A DNA stretch of 26,431 nucleotides from CAYFVR01 sp964346545 (lineage in GTDB: Bacteria > Desulfobacterota > Desulfobacteria > Desulfobacterales > Desulfococcaceae): NCBI GenBank assembly GCA_964346545.1, contig CAYFVR010000024.1:1-26431 (forward strand), read 5' to 3'. A program made the translations under genes and the position numbers. This document shows, piece by piece, positions 15,425 through 22,383 of the stretch (position 1 is its first letter; every line of letters begins with the position of its first letter). Below the pieces are notes generated by a model. It was not told where the DNA came from. It was given only the letters and a program-made list of their open reading frames with translations, and searched no databases.

Positions 15425-16087
15425 ATGAAACAATTCGCGGTAATCGGCGTTGGAAAATTCGGCCATTACCTGGCCGTGGAGTTGTACGAAAAGGGACACG
15501 ACGTGGTGGCGGTGGACCGGCGAAACAACCTGATTCAGGAAATCCGGGACAAGGTGAGCCAGGCGATCGTGGCCGACAGCACCGACATGCAGGCCCTGGA
15601 GACCCTGGGGCTCGAGGAGATGGACGCCGTGGTGGTGTGCATCGGCGATTCCAGCCTCAGCAATTCCATCCTCACCACCCTCAACGTCCACGACATCGGG
15701 GCGCCGCGACTGCTGGCCAAGGCCATCAACGACTCCCACGCCCGCATTCTGCGCAAAATCGGGGCCGACGAGGTCTTTTTCCCGGAAAAGGATCAGGCGG
15801 TGTCGCTGGCCGAACGGCTCCACAATCCCAGCGTGCTGGACTACCTGCCCTTCATCGAGGGATACGGCATGATCCAGATTCATCCGCCCGAAAAATTTGT
15901 TGGAAAGGAACTCAAGGAGCTGAACCTGATCAACCGGTACGGGGTGCAGGTGGTGGCCGTCCAGGAGGAAACCTCCGGAAAAATGCACATGATCCCCACC
16001 GGCGATTACCGGCTGCGGGCGGAAAACGTGATGATCATTTTGGGGCCCAACGAAGCGCTGGAGAAGCTGCGAAACCCGGAGGAATAG
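15425..16087 (+). CDS. ktrA: KtrA/TrkA-family RCK regulatory subunit of K+ uptake
   Basis: A 220-residue cytosolic gating subunit that binds nucleotide and assembles as a ring on KtrB. The N-terminal Rossmann (TrkA-N) domain has GVGKFG at 8-13, an acidic D31 at the end of strand 2 (VVAVDR), and the DSTD and CIGD motifs. The C-terminal TrkA-C domain spans about 140-220 (FVGKELKELNLINRYGVQVVAV..). Its length (about 220) and single RCK copy fit KtrA rather than the double-length TrkA. The ATG is four bases after the ktrB stop, indicating a shared transcript and coupled translation. Confidence 0.95.
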   Translation: MKQFAVIGVGKFGHYLAVELYEKGHDVVAVDRRNNLIQEIRDKVSQAIVADSTDMQALETLGLEEMDAVVVCIGDSSLSNSILTTLNVHDIGAPRLLAKAINDSHARILRKIGADEVFFPEKDQAVSLAERLHNPSVLDYLPFIEGYGMIQIHPPEKFVGKELKELNLINRYGVQVVAVQEETSGKMHMIPTGDYRLRAENVMIILGPNEALEKLRNPEE

Positions 16088-16119
16088 CCGCCCACCGTTC
16101 CCGTCGGCGATGGCGCGCC

Positions 16120-16146
16120 AAGGGCGTATGCCATACGCCCCTACGA
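16120..16146. repeat. REP-like short palindrome between convergent genes
   Basis: GGGCGTATG (16122-16130) and CATACGCCC (16132-16140) form a perfect inverted repeat with one central base, flanked by CTACG. It sits in the 118-base gap between the convergent ktrA and nitrilase genes. The core closely resembles a dispersed palindromic motif I associate with REP or small MITE elements in many genomes; only one copy occurs here. A loose T-run follows (16147-16151), so it may also help terminate ktrA. Confidence 0.45.
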
Positions 16147-16205
16147 TTTTTCCAAAATTGGATGATGTTGGTGGGGGATAAGACGGGGAGGCGGAAACCG
16201 GCCGT

Positions 16206-17036
16206 TCAGGCGGAGGAATCCCGCCGCAGCCGATCGTAGAGGCCGGGACGGCGGTTGGGGAAGAAAAATCGCATTTTGTGGGTTCGAACCCGCTCCAGGG
16301 CGGCGGCGGGCAGGTCCACCACCAAAAGCCCCTCCCGGTCCCGAAGCTCGCTGGCCATCAGGCGGCCGGAAGGGTCCACGGCCAGGGCGATTCCGGGATA
16401 GGTGAGCCCCTTGGGAGACGCGCCGATCTGGTTCACCGCCACCACGAAGAGGCTGTTGTCGAAGGCCCGGGCCGGCAGGTGCCGCATCCAGGAGCGAAGC
16501 TTTTCGTCGGCGGAGCCCCGGGGAGAGGCGTGGGGCGCCAGGATCAAATCCGCGCCCGCCTGGGCCATGAGAGTGGAAATTTCGGGAAAGTGGGCGTCGT
16601 AGCAGAGCTGGACGCCGAATCGGACGCCCGCCGCCTCGAACACCGGGGCCGCCTCGCCCTGGGCGAACAACTTCCGTTCGGGCGGAGCCATGTGGAGCTT
16701 TCGGTACACCCCGACATCGCGGCCGGGAATCGCCACCAGGTGGCTGACGAAAAGGGCGTCCTTCGGCCCCTTTTCCGCCAGGCCGGCCAGAATCACCATG
16801 TCCTCCGCCTCGGCCAGGTCGGCCACCTCGCGGCTGAGCGGCCCGGGCACCGGCTGGGCCACCCGGCGGATCTCCGGGGCGATCACGTAGCCGGTCAGGT
16901 TCATCTCCGGAAAGCAGACGAGGCGCGCCCCCGCCCTCCGGGCGCTCCGGACCAGCCGGACCATGGTGTCGAAATTGCGCGAAACGTCCAGCGGCTCGGC
17001 CCGCGAAACGGCGGCCGCGATGCGGATATCCTTCAT
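16206..17036 (-). CDS. Carbon-nitrogen hydrolase (nitrilase superfamily)
   Basis: A 276-residue cytosolic amidase-like enzyme with the Glu-Lys-Cys catalytic triad of the nitrilase superfamily: E44 in CFPEMNLTGY, K113 in VYRKLHM and C145 in VQLCYDAHFPE. It lacks any glutaminase or synthetase fusion. The substrate is unknown; members hydrolyse amides, carbamoyl groups or nitriles. The ATG at 17036 directly follows the TAA of the siroheme-decarboxylase homologue (no intervening base), so translational coupling is very likely. It is the last gene of the yjbQ-ahb-nitrilase operon and faces ktrA. Confidence 0.9.
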   Translation of the reverse strand: MKDIRIAAAVSRAEPLDVSRNFDTMVRLVRSARRAGARLVCFPEMNLTGYVIAPEIRRVAQPVPGPLSREVADLAEAEDMVILAGLAEKGPKDALFVSHLVAIPGRDVGVYRKLHMAPPERKLFAQGEAAPVFEAAGVRFGVQLCYDAHFPEISTLMAQAGADLILAPHASPRGSADEKLRSWMRHLPARAFDNSLFVVAVNQIGASPKGLTYPGIALAVDPSGRLMASELRDREGLLVVDLPAAALERVRTHKMRFFFPNRRPGLYDRLRRDSSA

Positions 17037-17501
17037 TTACATTTTGAACTGGGCGCGGATTTTGTAGACGCGGGTCGCCGGCAGGTCGAGAATGTCTTCG
17101 ACCCCGGTTTCGCGGGCGATGGCGGCGAGGTTGTCGGCGATGGCCTCCCGGGAGGGCGCGATGAAGGTGAACCAGACGTTGTAGTCGTCGTCCCGGGCGT
17201 AATTGTGGGTGACGCCGGGATGGCGGTTGACCGCCGCGGCGAACGCCTCCAGCCGATCCTCGGGCACCCGGGCGGCGCACAAGGTGCTGACGAACCCGAC
17301 TTTTTGGGGCACAAAATTTCCCCCGATTCGTCGAACGAGCCCGTCCCGCCGCAGCCGGGCGAGCCGGTCGATCACGTCCCGTTCGGTCATGTCCAGCTCT
17401 TTCGCCAGTGCGCGAAAAGGCCGGGCCGCAATGGGAAAATCGGATTGAATGCGGTTGAGCAGCCGGCGGTCGGCCGGGTCCATCCAATTTTCTTCCGACA
17501 T
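17037..17501 (-). CDS. Siroheme decarboxylase subunit-like protein (AhbA/AhbB, Lrp/AsnC-like)
   Basis: A 154-residue protein with an N-terminal winged-helix Lrp-like domain (DPADRRLLNRIQSDFPIAARPF) and a C-terminal ferredoxin-like ligand domain. The combination of FPIAARPF, GLVRRIGGNF, GVTHNYARDDDYNVWFT (near 98-114) and ILDLPATRVYKI is characteristic of AhbA/AhbB (NirDLGH) proteins. These decarboxylate siroheme to didecarboxysiroheme in the alternative heme pathway of sulfate reducers and archaea; they are usually annotated as transcription regulators. The ATG at 17501 is chosen because GGGAG sits five bases upstream; the open frame continues 31 codons upstream without support. AhbA and AhbB normally work as a pair, and no partner is in the window. 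I cannot assign A versus B. Confidence 0.8.
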   Translation of the reverse strand: MSEENWMDPADRRLLNRIQSDFPIAARPFRALAKELDMTERDVIDRLARLRRDGLVRRIGGNFVPQKVGFVSTLCAARVPEDRLEAFAAAVNRHPGVTHNYARDDDYNVWFTFIAPSREAIADNLAAIARETGVEDILDLPATRVYKIRAQFKM

Positions 17502-17586
17502 GTCTTCTCCCGGCGTATTTCCTTTCGCGGCGGCGCCCTCCGGGCGCGGCGTTTCGTCCGCCGCCGGGCCGCGCCCCCCCTTCCCG

Positions 17587-17991
17587 TTACCCATCCCGCG
17601 CCTCCCCGAGAAATCGGAGGTGAACCTTTCGGGTGCGGGGGCCGTCGAACTCGCAGAAGAAAATCCCCTGCCAGCGGCCGAGCACCAGCTTGCCGCTTTC
17701 CACCGCGACCATCTCCGAGGCCCCGGTCAGCGTGGCCTTGACGTGGGCGGGCGAATTGCCCTCCAGATGCCGATAGTCGGCATCCCGGGGGACCATGGCG
17801 TTCAAGACCTTGAGGATGTCGTCCCGCACGGCGGGATCGGCGTTCTCGTTGATGGCGACGCCCGCGGTGGTGTGGGGAACGAAGACCATGCAGAGGCCGG
17901 AATTGAACCCGGCATCGGAAAGCCGCCGCTGAACCCGGTCGGTGACGTCGATCATCTCGGTCTTCCGGCGGGTCTCGACCGTCAAAATCAT
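17587..17991 (-). CDS. YjbQ/UPF0047 family protein
   Basis: A 134-residue soluble protein of the secondary-thiamine-phosphate-synthase-like YjbQ family. Family motifs are FVPHTTAGVAINEN (near 38-51), HLEGNSPAHVKATL, LGRWQGIFFCEFDGPR and the C-terminal RKVHLRFLG. The conserved HTT and H residues form the presumed active site; weak thiamin-phosphate-synthase activity has been reported for members, but the physiological role is unsettled. The ATG at 17991 follows AGAGG at five bases. It is the first gene of the minus-strand operon with the siroheme-decarboxylase homologue (85-base gap) and the nitrilase, and it is divergent from dsrC. Confidence 0.92.
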   Translation of the reverse strand: MILTVETRRKTEMIDVTDRVQRRLSDAGFNSGLCMVFVPHTTAGVAINENADPAVRDDILKVLNAMVPRDADYRHLEGNSPAHVKATLTGASEMVAVESGKLVLGRWQGIFFCEFDGPRTRKVHLRFLGEARDG

Positions 17992-18136
17992 GCAAGCCTC
18001 TCCGGGGGAGCGCCGCCGCGGGCGACGTCGGCCCGGCCTTGGAGTCGGGCCGAACGGGAACCTGATCGAGATTGGGTTCCCCGCGGGCGAAATCCGATTC
18101 GGCGGGCCAAAATGAACCGGCGGCGACATTCCCCTC

Positions 18137-18166
18137 TTGACTGTGGATGAAACTTTTTTGTATAGT
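18137..18166 (+). promoter_or_regulatory. Sigma70-type promoter P1 toward dsrC
   Basis: TTGACT at 18137-18142, an 18-base spacer and TATAGT at 18161-18166, each five of six matches. It predicts a start near 18173 and a leader of about 270 bases before dsrC. Its -10 overlaps the -10 of a divergent promoter candidate on the other strand. Confidence 0.55.
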
Positions 18167-18185
18167 AACCTCTTGATCTTGTCAA
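18157..18185 (-). promoter_or_regulatory. Divergent promoter candidate toward yjbQ-ahb-nitrilase
   Basis: Minus strand: consensus TTGACA at 18185-18180. At 17 bases lies TACAAA (18162-18157) and at 15 bases TATACA (18164-18159). It overlaps the dsrC P1 element, so the two directions may compete or be co-regulated. The leader to yjbQ would be about 160 bases. Confidence 0.45.
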
Positions 18186-18249
18186 TACGAAATCATTTGG
18201 TGCCAACCGTCTGAAACCGTTCCTTAAACACCGTTTCCCACTGCCCGCC

Positions 18250-18313
18250 GTCGCGGGTTTCGCCCGCGACCGACGCGAGGCTTGAGGCGGGGCTTGCGAA
18301 GGTTTCGCGTCGG
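18250..18313 (+). other. Two perfect stem-loops in the dsrC upstream region
   Basis: Stem-loop 1 pairs 18250-18257 with 18263-18270 (8 bp, 5-base loop). Stem-loop 2 pairs 18270-18278 with 18305-18313 (9 bp, 26-base loop). Both lie within the predicted P1 leader and before the second promoter-like element. No T-run directly follows stem-loop 2. They may be a structured leader, a small RNA or protein-binding sites. Confidence 0.45.
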
Positions 18314-18333
18314 GAAATCTCTAAATTTTCGGG

Positions 18334-18362
18334 TTGACAAGTCACCGGTGAGCGGATAAAGG
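18334..18362 (+). promoter_or_regulatory. Second promoter candidate P2 for dsrC with a palindrome in the spacer
   Basis: Consensus TTGACA at 18334-18339, a 17-base spacer and TAAAGG at 18357-18362 (weak). The spacer contains the perfect 10-base palindrome TCACCGGTGA at 18342-18351, a plausible operator. The start would be near 18369, giving a leader of about 77 bases. Confidence 0.42.
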
Positions 18363-18445
18363 GTCTGGAAATTTCCTCCGGCCATCACGACTGCGTTCGG
18401 TCGTATTTTTTCTGTTTCGTTACTTTATGAAGAGGGGGTTTTTGA

Positions 18446-18763
18446 ATGGCAAAGATCGAATACAAAGGCAAATCGTTTGACGTAGACGAAGACGGCTTCA
18501 TTCTGGACTACAGCCAATGGAATGAAGAATGGGTTCAGTATGTGAAGGAGCAGGAAGGCATCGACGAGCTGACCGACGAGCACAAGCTGGTGGTCAAAGT
18601 TCTCCAGGACTACTACGAGAAGAACGGAATCGCCCCGATGGTGCGCGTTCTCTCCAAGCTCACCAAATTCAAACTGAAACACATCTACGAGCTGTTCCCC
18701 TCCGGACCCGGCAAGGGCGCCTGTAAAATGGCCGGCCTGCCCAAGCCGACCGGTTGCGTCTAG
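18446..18763 (+). CDS. dsrC: DsrC, sulfur-carrier protein of dissimilatory sulfite reduction
   Basis: A 105-residue cytosolic DsrC/TusE-family protein. In sulfite reducers DsrC is the co-substrate of DsrAB: its C-terminal arm carries sulfur as a trisulfide that is then reduced by the membrane DsrMKJOP complex. The flexible arm shows both redox cysteines, C93 (GKGACKMAG) and the penultimate C104 (PTGCV), 11 residues apart; this distinguishes true DsrC from TusE-like proteins with only the last cysteine. AGAGGGGG lies about seven bases before the ATG. No dsrAB genes are nearby, which is usual for sulfate reducers. It is a single-gene unit with long upstream control sequence and a strong terminator, consistent with high expression. 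Confidence 0.97.
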   Translation: MAKIEYKGKSFDVDEDGFILDYSQWNEEWVQYVKEQEGIDELTDEHKLVVKVLQDYYEKNGIAPMVRVLSKLTKFKLKHIYELFPSGPGKGACKMAGLPKPTGCV

Positions 18764-18789
18764 GCCAAACGGGACGCACCTCGCTTTCC

Positions 18790-18828
18790 AAGGGCGAATT
18801 CCGCGAATCGCGGAATTCGCCCTTTTCA
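18790..18828 (+). terminator. Rho-independent terminator of dsrC
   Basis: A perfect 16-bp stem (18790-18805 with 18809-18824) and a 3-base loop, followed by TTCATTTC. It begins 27 bases after the dsrC stop and sits just before the convergent histidine-kinase stop. The T-rich side favours termination on the plus strand. Confidence 0.85.
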
Positions 18829-18838
18829 TTTCCCGCCG

Positions 18839-21616
18839 TCACCCGACCGCTTTCGCGGGGACGTCCGCCGAACCGTTGGCGGCGGCCCGGGTCGGGTCCG
18901 TCAGCGGCAGGCGAATCCGGAAGGTGGCGCCATGGCCGGGGAAAGACTCCGCGGTCATCTGGCCGCCATGGTTTTCGGCGACGATAAAGTAGGAAACCGA
19001 AAGCCCCAGCCCGGTCCCTTGCGCGGGCCCCTTGGTGGTGAAAAAGGGCTCGAACACCCGCCGCCGCACCGCTTCCCGCATCCCCGGCCCGTTGTCGGCC
19101 ACCTCGATTTCCGCCCAGCCTCCCTTGCGACGGGTCCGCAGCTCGATTCGGCCCGGGTTCCGGGGCGGATCGCATTTTTCCAGGGACTGAAAGGCGTTGG
19201 CCAGCAGATTGAACAGCACCTGTTGAATCTCCGTGGCCGCCCCGGGCACCGGCGGAAGATCCGGATCAAAGGCCCGGACAATTTCCAGCCGGCCGGAGGC
19301 CAGCGCCTTTTTGACGTCGGCGTGGTTCCGGGCCAAGTCGATGGTTCGATCCGCCAGCTCCGCCAGGGAGAGGTCGGATCGCAGGGTTCCGCTTTTTCGG
19401 CTGAATTGCAGCATGTTTTCCACGATTTCCCCCGCGCGCCGACCGGCCTCCAGAATGCCGTCCAACCGCGCGCGCACCTTTCGCCGCTCCAGATAGCGGC
19501 CCAGGGCCTCCCAGTTCAGTCCGCATTCCTCCGCCGCCTCGCGATTGACCGGCAACGCCACCGCCAGCCGCGACCAGACCAGGTCGGCGTTGGCGACGAT
19601 GGCGCCCAGGGGATTGTTGATTTCGTGCGCCATGCCGGCGGCCAGGCCGCCCACGGAAACCATTTTCTCCGACTGGATCATAACCTCCTCCATCCGAACC
19701 CGGCCGGTGATATCGTCCACACGAATCACGGCCCCGGCGTCTTCGGTTCGGGACAGGGGAGTCGCCGCGATCTCGAAATAGCGGATTTCCTCGGGCCCGG
19801 GAACCGAGAGCCGGCCCTGGTGATAGGGGCGCCGCTCACGGATGGCGGAAAGGATGGCGTCCCGCCGCCTTTCGAGCTGGGGCAACACCTCGTCGAACGG
19901 ACGGCCGGCCGCCGCGTCCGCGGGCAGGCCGGCCTGGTTGGCCGCTTCCGCGCTCCAGTGGGTCACTCGGCCGGCCGGGTCCACCGCCACAATGGCCGAA
20001 GGCAGGGCGTCGATGATGTTCCGCAGCAGGCGCCGCAGCGCGGCCAGCTCCGCTTCGGCCTCTTTCCGTTCGGTAATGTCGGAATGGGAGCCGGTCATCC
20101 GTAGCGGACGCCCGTTTTCGTCCCAAACGCAGGTGGCCCGGCCCAGAATCCACCGGTATCCGCCGTCCCGCGCCCGCAGGCGATAGGTCGCCTGGAAGGA
20201 ATCGGTTTTCCCCTCCCAATATCGTTCATGGGCGTCGAGGACCGCCGGATAATCGTCCGGATGAACCCGGTCGCGCCACTCGTCGATTCGGTTGGAAAGC
20301 TCCGGGTCGGCGTATCCCAGAATCTCCTTCCACCGCGGAGAAAAATAGACCGAATCGGTGGCGAGGTCCCAGTCCCAAATGCCGTCGTTGCTTCCGTGGA
20401 TCACCAGCGCGTAACGCTCTTGGGCCCGGCGGAGTTCCTCCTCCACGTGACGGCGCTCCTTGATTTCCTCGTTCAACTGGTCGTTTGCTTCCCGCAGCTT
20501 CGCGGTTCGGTCCCGAACCTGGGCGTTGAGCCGGGAATTGAACACCGTCAGCATCAGCGCCCAAACGCCAACGAGAAACGACCCGCCGGCGACGACGCCC
20601 ACCAACCAGGGCGCCCAGGGATACGCCGGCGGAACGTCCCCTTCATAAAGGAATTCCGCGGGATCGAACGCGACTTCCTCCGGAATCATGCCCAGCTCCC
20701 GATATGCCTCGGCGATGTGCCCCCAGCGGGTCGCGCTCATGTGGCCCATCTCCACGACGTCCGGAAGAATCAACTGCCGCATGACCAGCGATTCAAACCG
20801 CAGATAGGGCACCGTCAACTCGTGCCCGTATCGAAACCGGATCAGCTCGATGATCTCCTCGGGATGGTCCATGGCGTAGACCCAGCCCCGGAGGGTGGCC
20901 CGACGAAACTCCCGAACCCGCTTCGGGTTCTCCGTCCATTCGGCCTCGGAGGTGAACAGAATGTCCCCGTAAAAGTCGATTTCATGGGAGGCGGGCTGAA
21001 GGGTCGCCGACAATACGCCCCGGCGTTCCATGTGGTAGGGCGTGTAGGTCTTGTCCCCCGAAATGGCGTCCACCCGCCCCTCGACGAGATCCACCAAATC
21101 CACGAAATCGCCGGAAGGGGTGACCCGCCGAATGTCCGAGGGCGAAACATCGGCGCTTCGGAGCATGGCTTCCACGGCCACGTTTTTGTCCGGATCGGTC
21201 ACCACCCGGCGGCCGATCAGATCCCGGGGACCGTTGACCCCCCGATCCGCCCGGACGACGAGCACCTCGGGGGAATGCTGAAAAATCGCGGCGAGGGCCC
21301 GCACCGGCTCCCCCCGAAGCCGCCGGGGCAGCAAATCGGCGCCGGAAACGCCGTATTGGGCCCGGCCGGAAATCACTTCCGCCACATGGTCCCGGTCGGG
21401 ACCGCCGGCCGCCAGCTCGACTTTCAGCCCGGCGGCGCGGTAAAACCCTTTGGAATCGGCGGCGTAAAACCCGGCGAAACGGAAGCGGTGACGACCGTTC
21501 AACTGAACCCGGATCACTTCCCCCGGGTCGGCCTCCCGCGCCGCCGGCCGACCGGGCATCAGCGCCAAAAGCATGACCAGTCCGATCCACCGGACCCATC
21601 CCATTCGGTTTCCCAT
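18839..21616 (-). CDS. Sensor histidine kinase with fused NMT1/THI5-like periplasmic binding domain and PAS domains
   Basis: A 925-residue membrane sensor. The order is a signal peptide (1-26), a periplasmic NMT1/THI5-type substrate-binding domain (about 32-330, starting VIRVQLNGRHRFRFAGFYAADSKGFY), one transmembrane helix (about 338-362), a coiled coil, a PAS domain with PAC (about 405-520), and a second PAS (about 535-645). The histidine-kinase core follows, with phospho-acceptor H664 (MAHEINNPLG), N box FNLLANAF near 803, G1 DNGPGM near 840 and G2 GTGLGLS near 868. The binding domain is of the ABC-importer type for thiamin-precursor or alkanesulfonate-like ligands, so direct ligand sensing is inferred. 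No response regulator is adjacent. The ATG at 21616 or M5 may be the start. It is convergent with dsrC. Confidence 0.93.
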   Translation of the reverse strand: MGNRMGWVRWIGLVMLLALMPGRPAAREADPGEVIRVQLNGRHRFRFAGFYAADSKGFYRAAGLKVELAAGGPDRDHVAEVISGRAQYGVSGADLLPRRLRGEPVRALAAIFQHSPEVLVVRADRGVNGPRDLIGRRVVTDPDKNVAVEAMLRSADVSPSDIRRVTPSGDFVDLVDLVEGRVDAISGDKTYTPYHMERRGVLSATLQPASHEIDFYGDILFTSEAEWTENPKRVREFRRATLRGWVYAMDHPEEIIELIRFRYGHELTVPYLRFESLVMRQLILPDVVEMGHMSATRWGHIAEAYRELGMIPEEVAFDPAEFLYEGDVPPAYPWAPWLVGVVAGGSFLVGVWALMLTVFNSRLNAQVRDRTAKLREANDQLNEEIKERRHVEEELRRAQERYALVIHGSNDGIWDWDLATDSVYFSPRWKEILGYADPELSNRIDEWRDRVHPDDYPAVLDAHERYWEGKTDSFQATYRLRARDGGYRWILGRATCVWDENGRPLRMTGSHSDITERKEAEAELAALRRLLRNIIDALPSAIVAVDPAGRVTHWSAEAANQAGLPADAAAGRPFDEVLPQLERRRDAILSAIRERRPYHQGRLSVPGPEEIRYFEIAATPLSRTEDAGAVIRVDDITGRVRMEEVMIQSEKMVSVGGLAAGMAHEINNPLGAIVANADLVWSRLAVALPVNREAAEECGLNWEALGRYLERRKVRARLDGILEAGRRAGEIVENMLQFSRKSGTLRSDLSLAELADRTIDLARNHADVKKALASGRLEIVRAFDPDLPPVPGAATEIQQVLFNLLANAFQSLEKCDPPRNPGRIELRTRRKGGWAEIEVADNGPGMREAVRRRVFEPFFTTKGPAQGTGLGLSVSYFIVAENHGGQMTAESFPGHGATFRIRLPLTDPTRAAANGSADVPAKAVG

Positions 21617-21753
21617 GGTCTCGGCTTCCCCGTTGCTCGGTTGTTCCGGCCCCGCCCCTCCTTCCGAACGGAAGAAAGTCGGGCCGCGATCCTCATGGAT
21701 TCAGGGATAGCAACCTCTTCTCGGGAATTCAAGAAAAACGGAGGGGATGCGCG

Positions 21754-22260
21754 TCACGGCAGAAAAGCGGCCAAATCGCTCTTGCCCAGGGTTCGGGCCT
21801 TGGCGCGAATCTCCTCGCCGTAACGGCCGGCGGCGGACACCCGGGCGGTGGCCCGGCGGAAACCGCTTTCGGCCATCCGGCCGGAAAGCCAGAGAATCCG
21901 GGGAAAGAGCAAGGCGTTGATGAAAGGAATGGACAGCGCCCGGCAAGCCAGGGCTCCCCGCCGGTCGTCCAGAACCAGGAAATCCCCCAGCCCGGAAAGA
22001 AACAGGGCGACCGCCTCCCGCTCCCCCGCGTGGAGGGCGGCGGCCTCCGGGGGAAGCGGACGGTCGGGCGCGGCTCGAACGGCGACGCGCCGGAGGCGAA
22101 CGGCGCGACGGAACTCCGCCGCGCCGGGATATCCCAGGGCCGTCAACTCGAACCGAACCGCTTCGGGAAACACCACGGCGTAGGTCCGGATCAGCCGGTC
22201 GAACAGCCCGGCCTTGAACAGCAAAATCGCCGAAGAGGCGTCCACGACGGCGGTTTTCAT
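21754..22260 (-). CDS. PIN-like domain protein (DUF3368-like)
   Basis: A 168-residue protein with a PIN-fold pattern of acidic residues: D7 (VVDASSAI), E38 (VRFELTA), E80/E82 (AGEREA) and D98/D99 (LVLDDRRG), followed by a nucleic-acid-binding-like C-terminus. The VVDASSAILLF..AVVFPEAV..GEREA..LVLDD..A order resembles DUF3368 toxin-like nucleases. Those normally pair with a small UPF0175-type antitoxin; I find no such ORF in the flanking 137 and 123 bases. It may be an orphan ribonuclease or a degraded toxin-antitoxin locus. The ATG at 22260 lacks an obvious ribosome-binding site. Confidence 0.75.
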   Translation of the reverse strand: MKTAVVDASSAILLFKAGLFDRLIRTYAVVFPEAVRFELTALGYPGAAEFRRAVRLRRVAVRAAPDRPLPPEAAALHAGEREAVALFLSGLGDFLVLDDRRGALACRALSIPFINALLFPRILWLSGRMAESGFRRATARVSAAGRYGEEIRAKARTLGKSDLAAFLP

Positions 22261-22383
22261 GGGAGCACCGTTCCGCGAGGACGTTCGCCGATGGAAACGG
22301 ACGCACCCATGGCATGTCGATCCGTCATTGAAAACATTCTCGACGCCGAAAACAATTCTGGAAACGCCCCCGTCTGCGGAAAT

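Noticed and set aside
18425..18829. A 134-codon frame antisense to dsrC
   Set aside because: It is fully explained by the dsrC coding bias and crosses the terminator hairpin.
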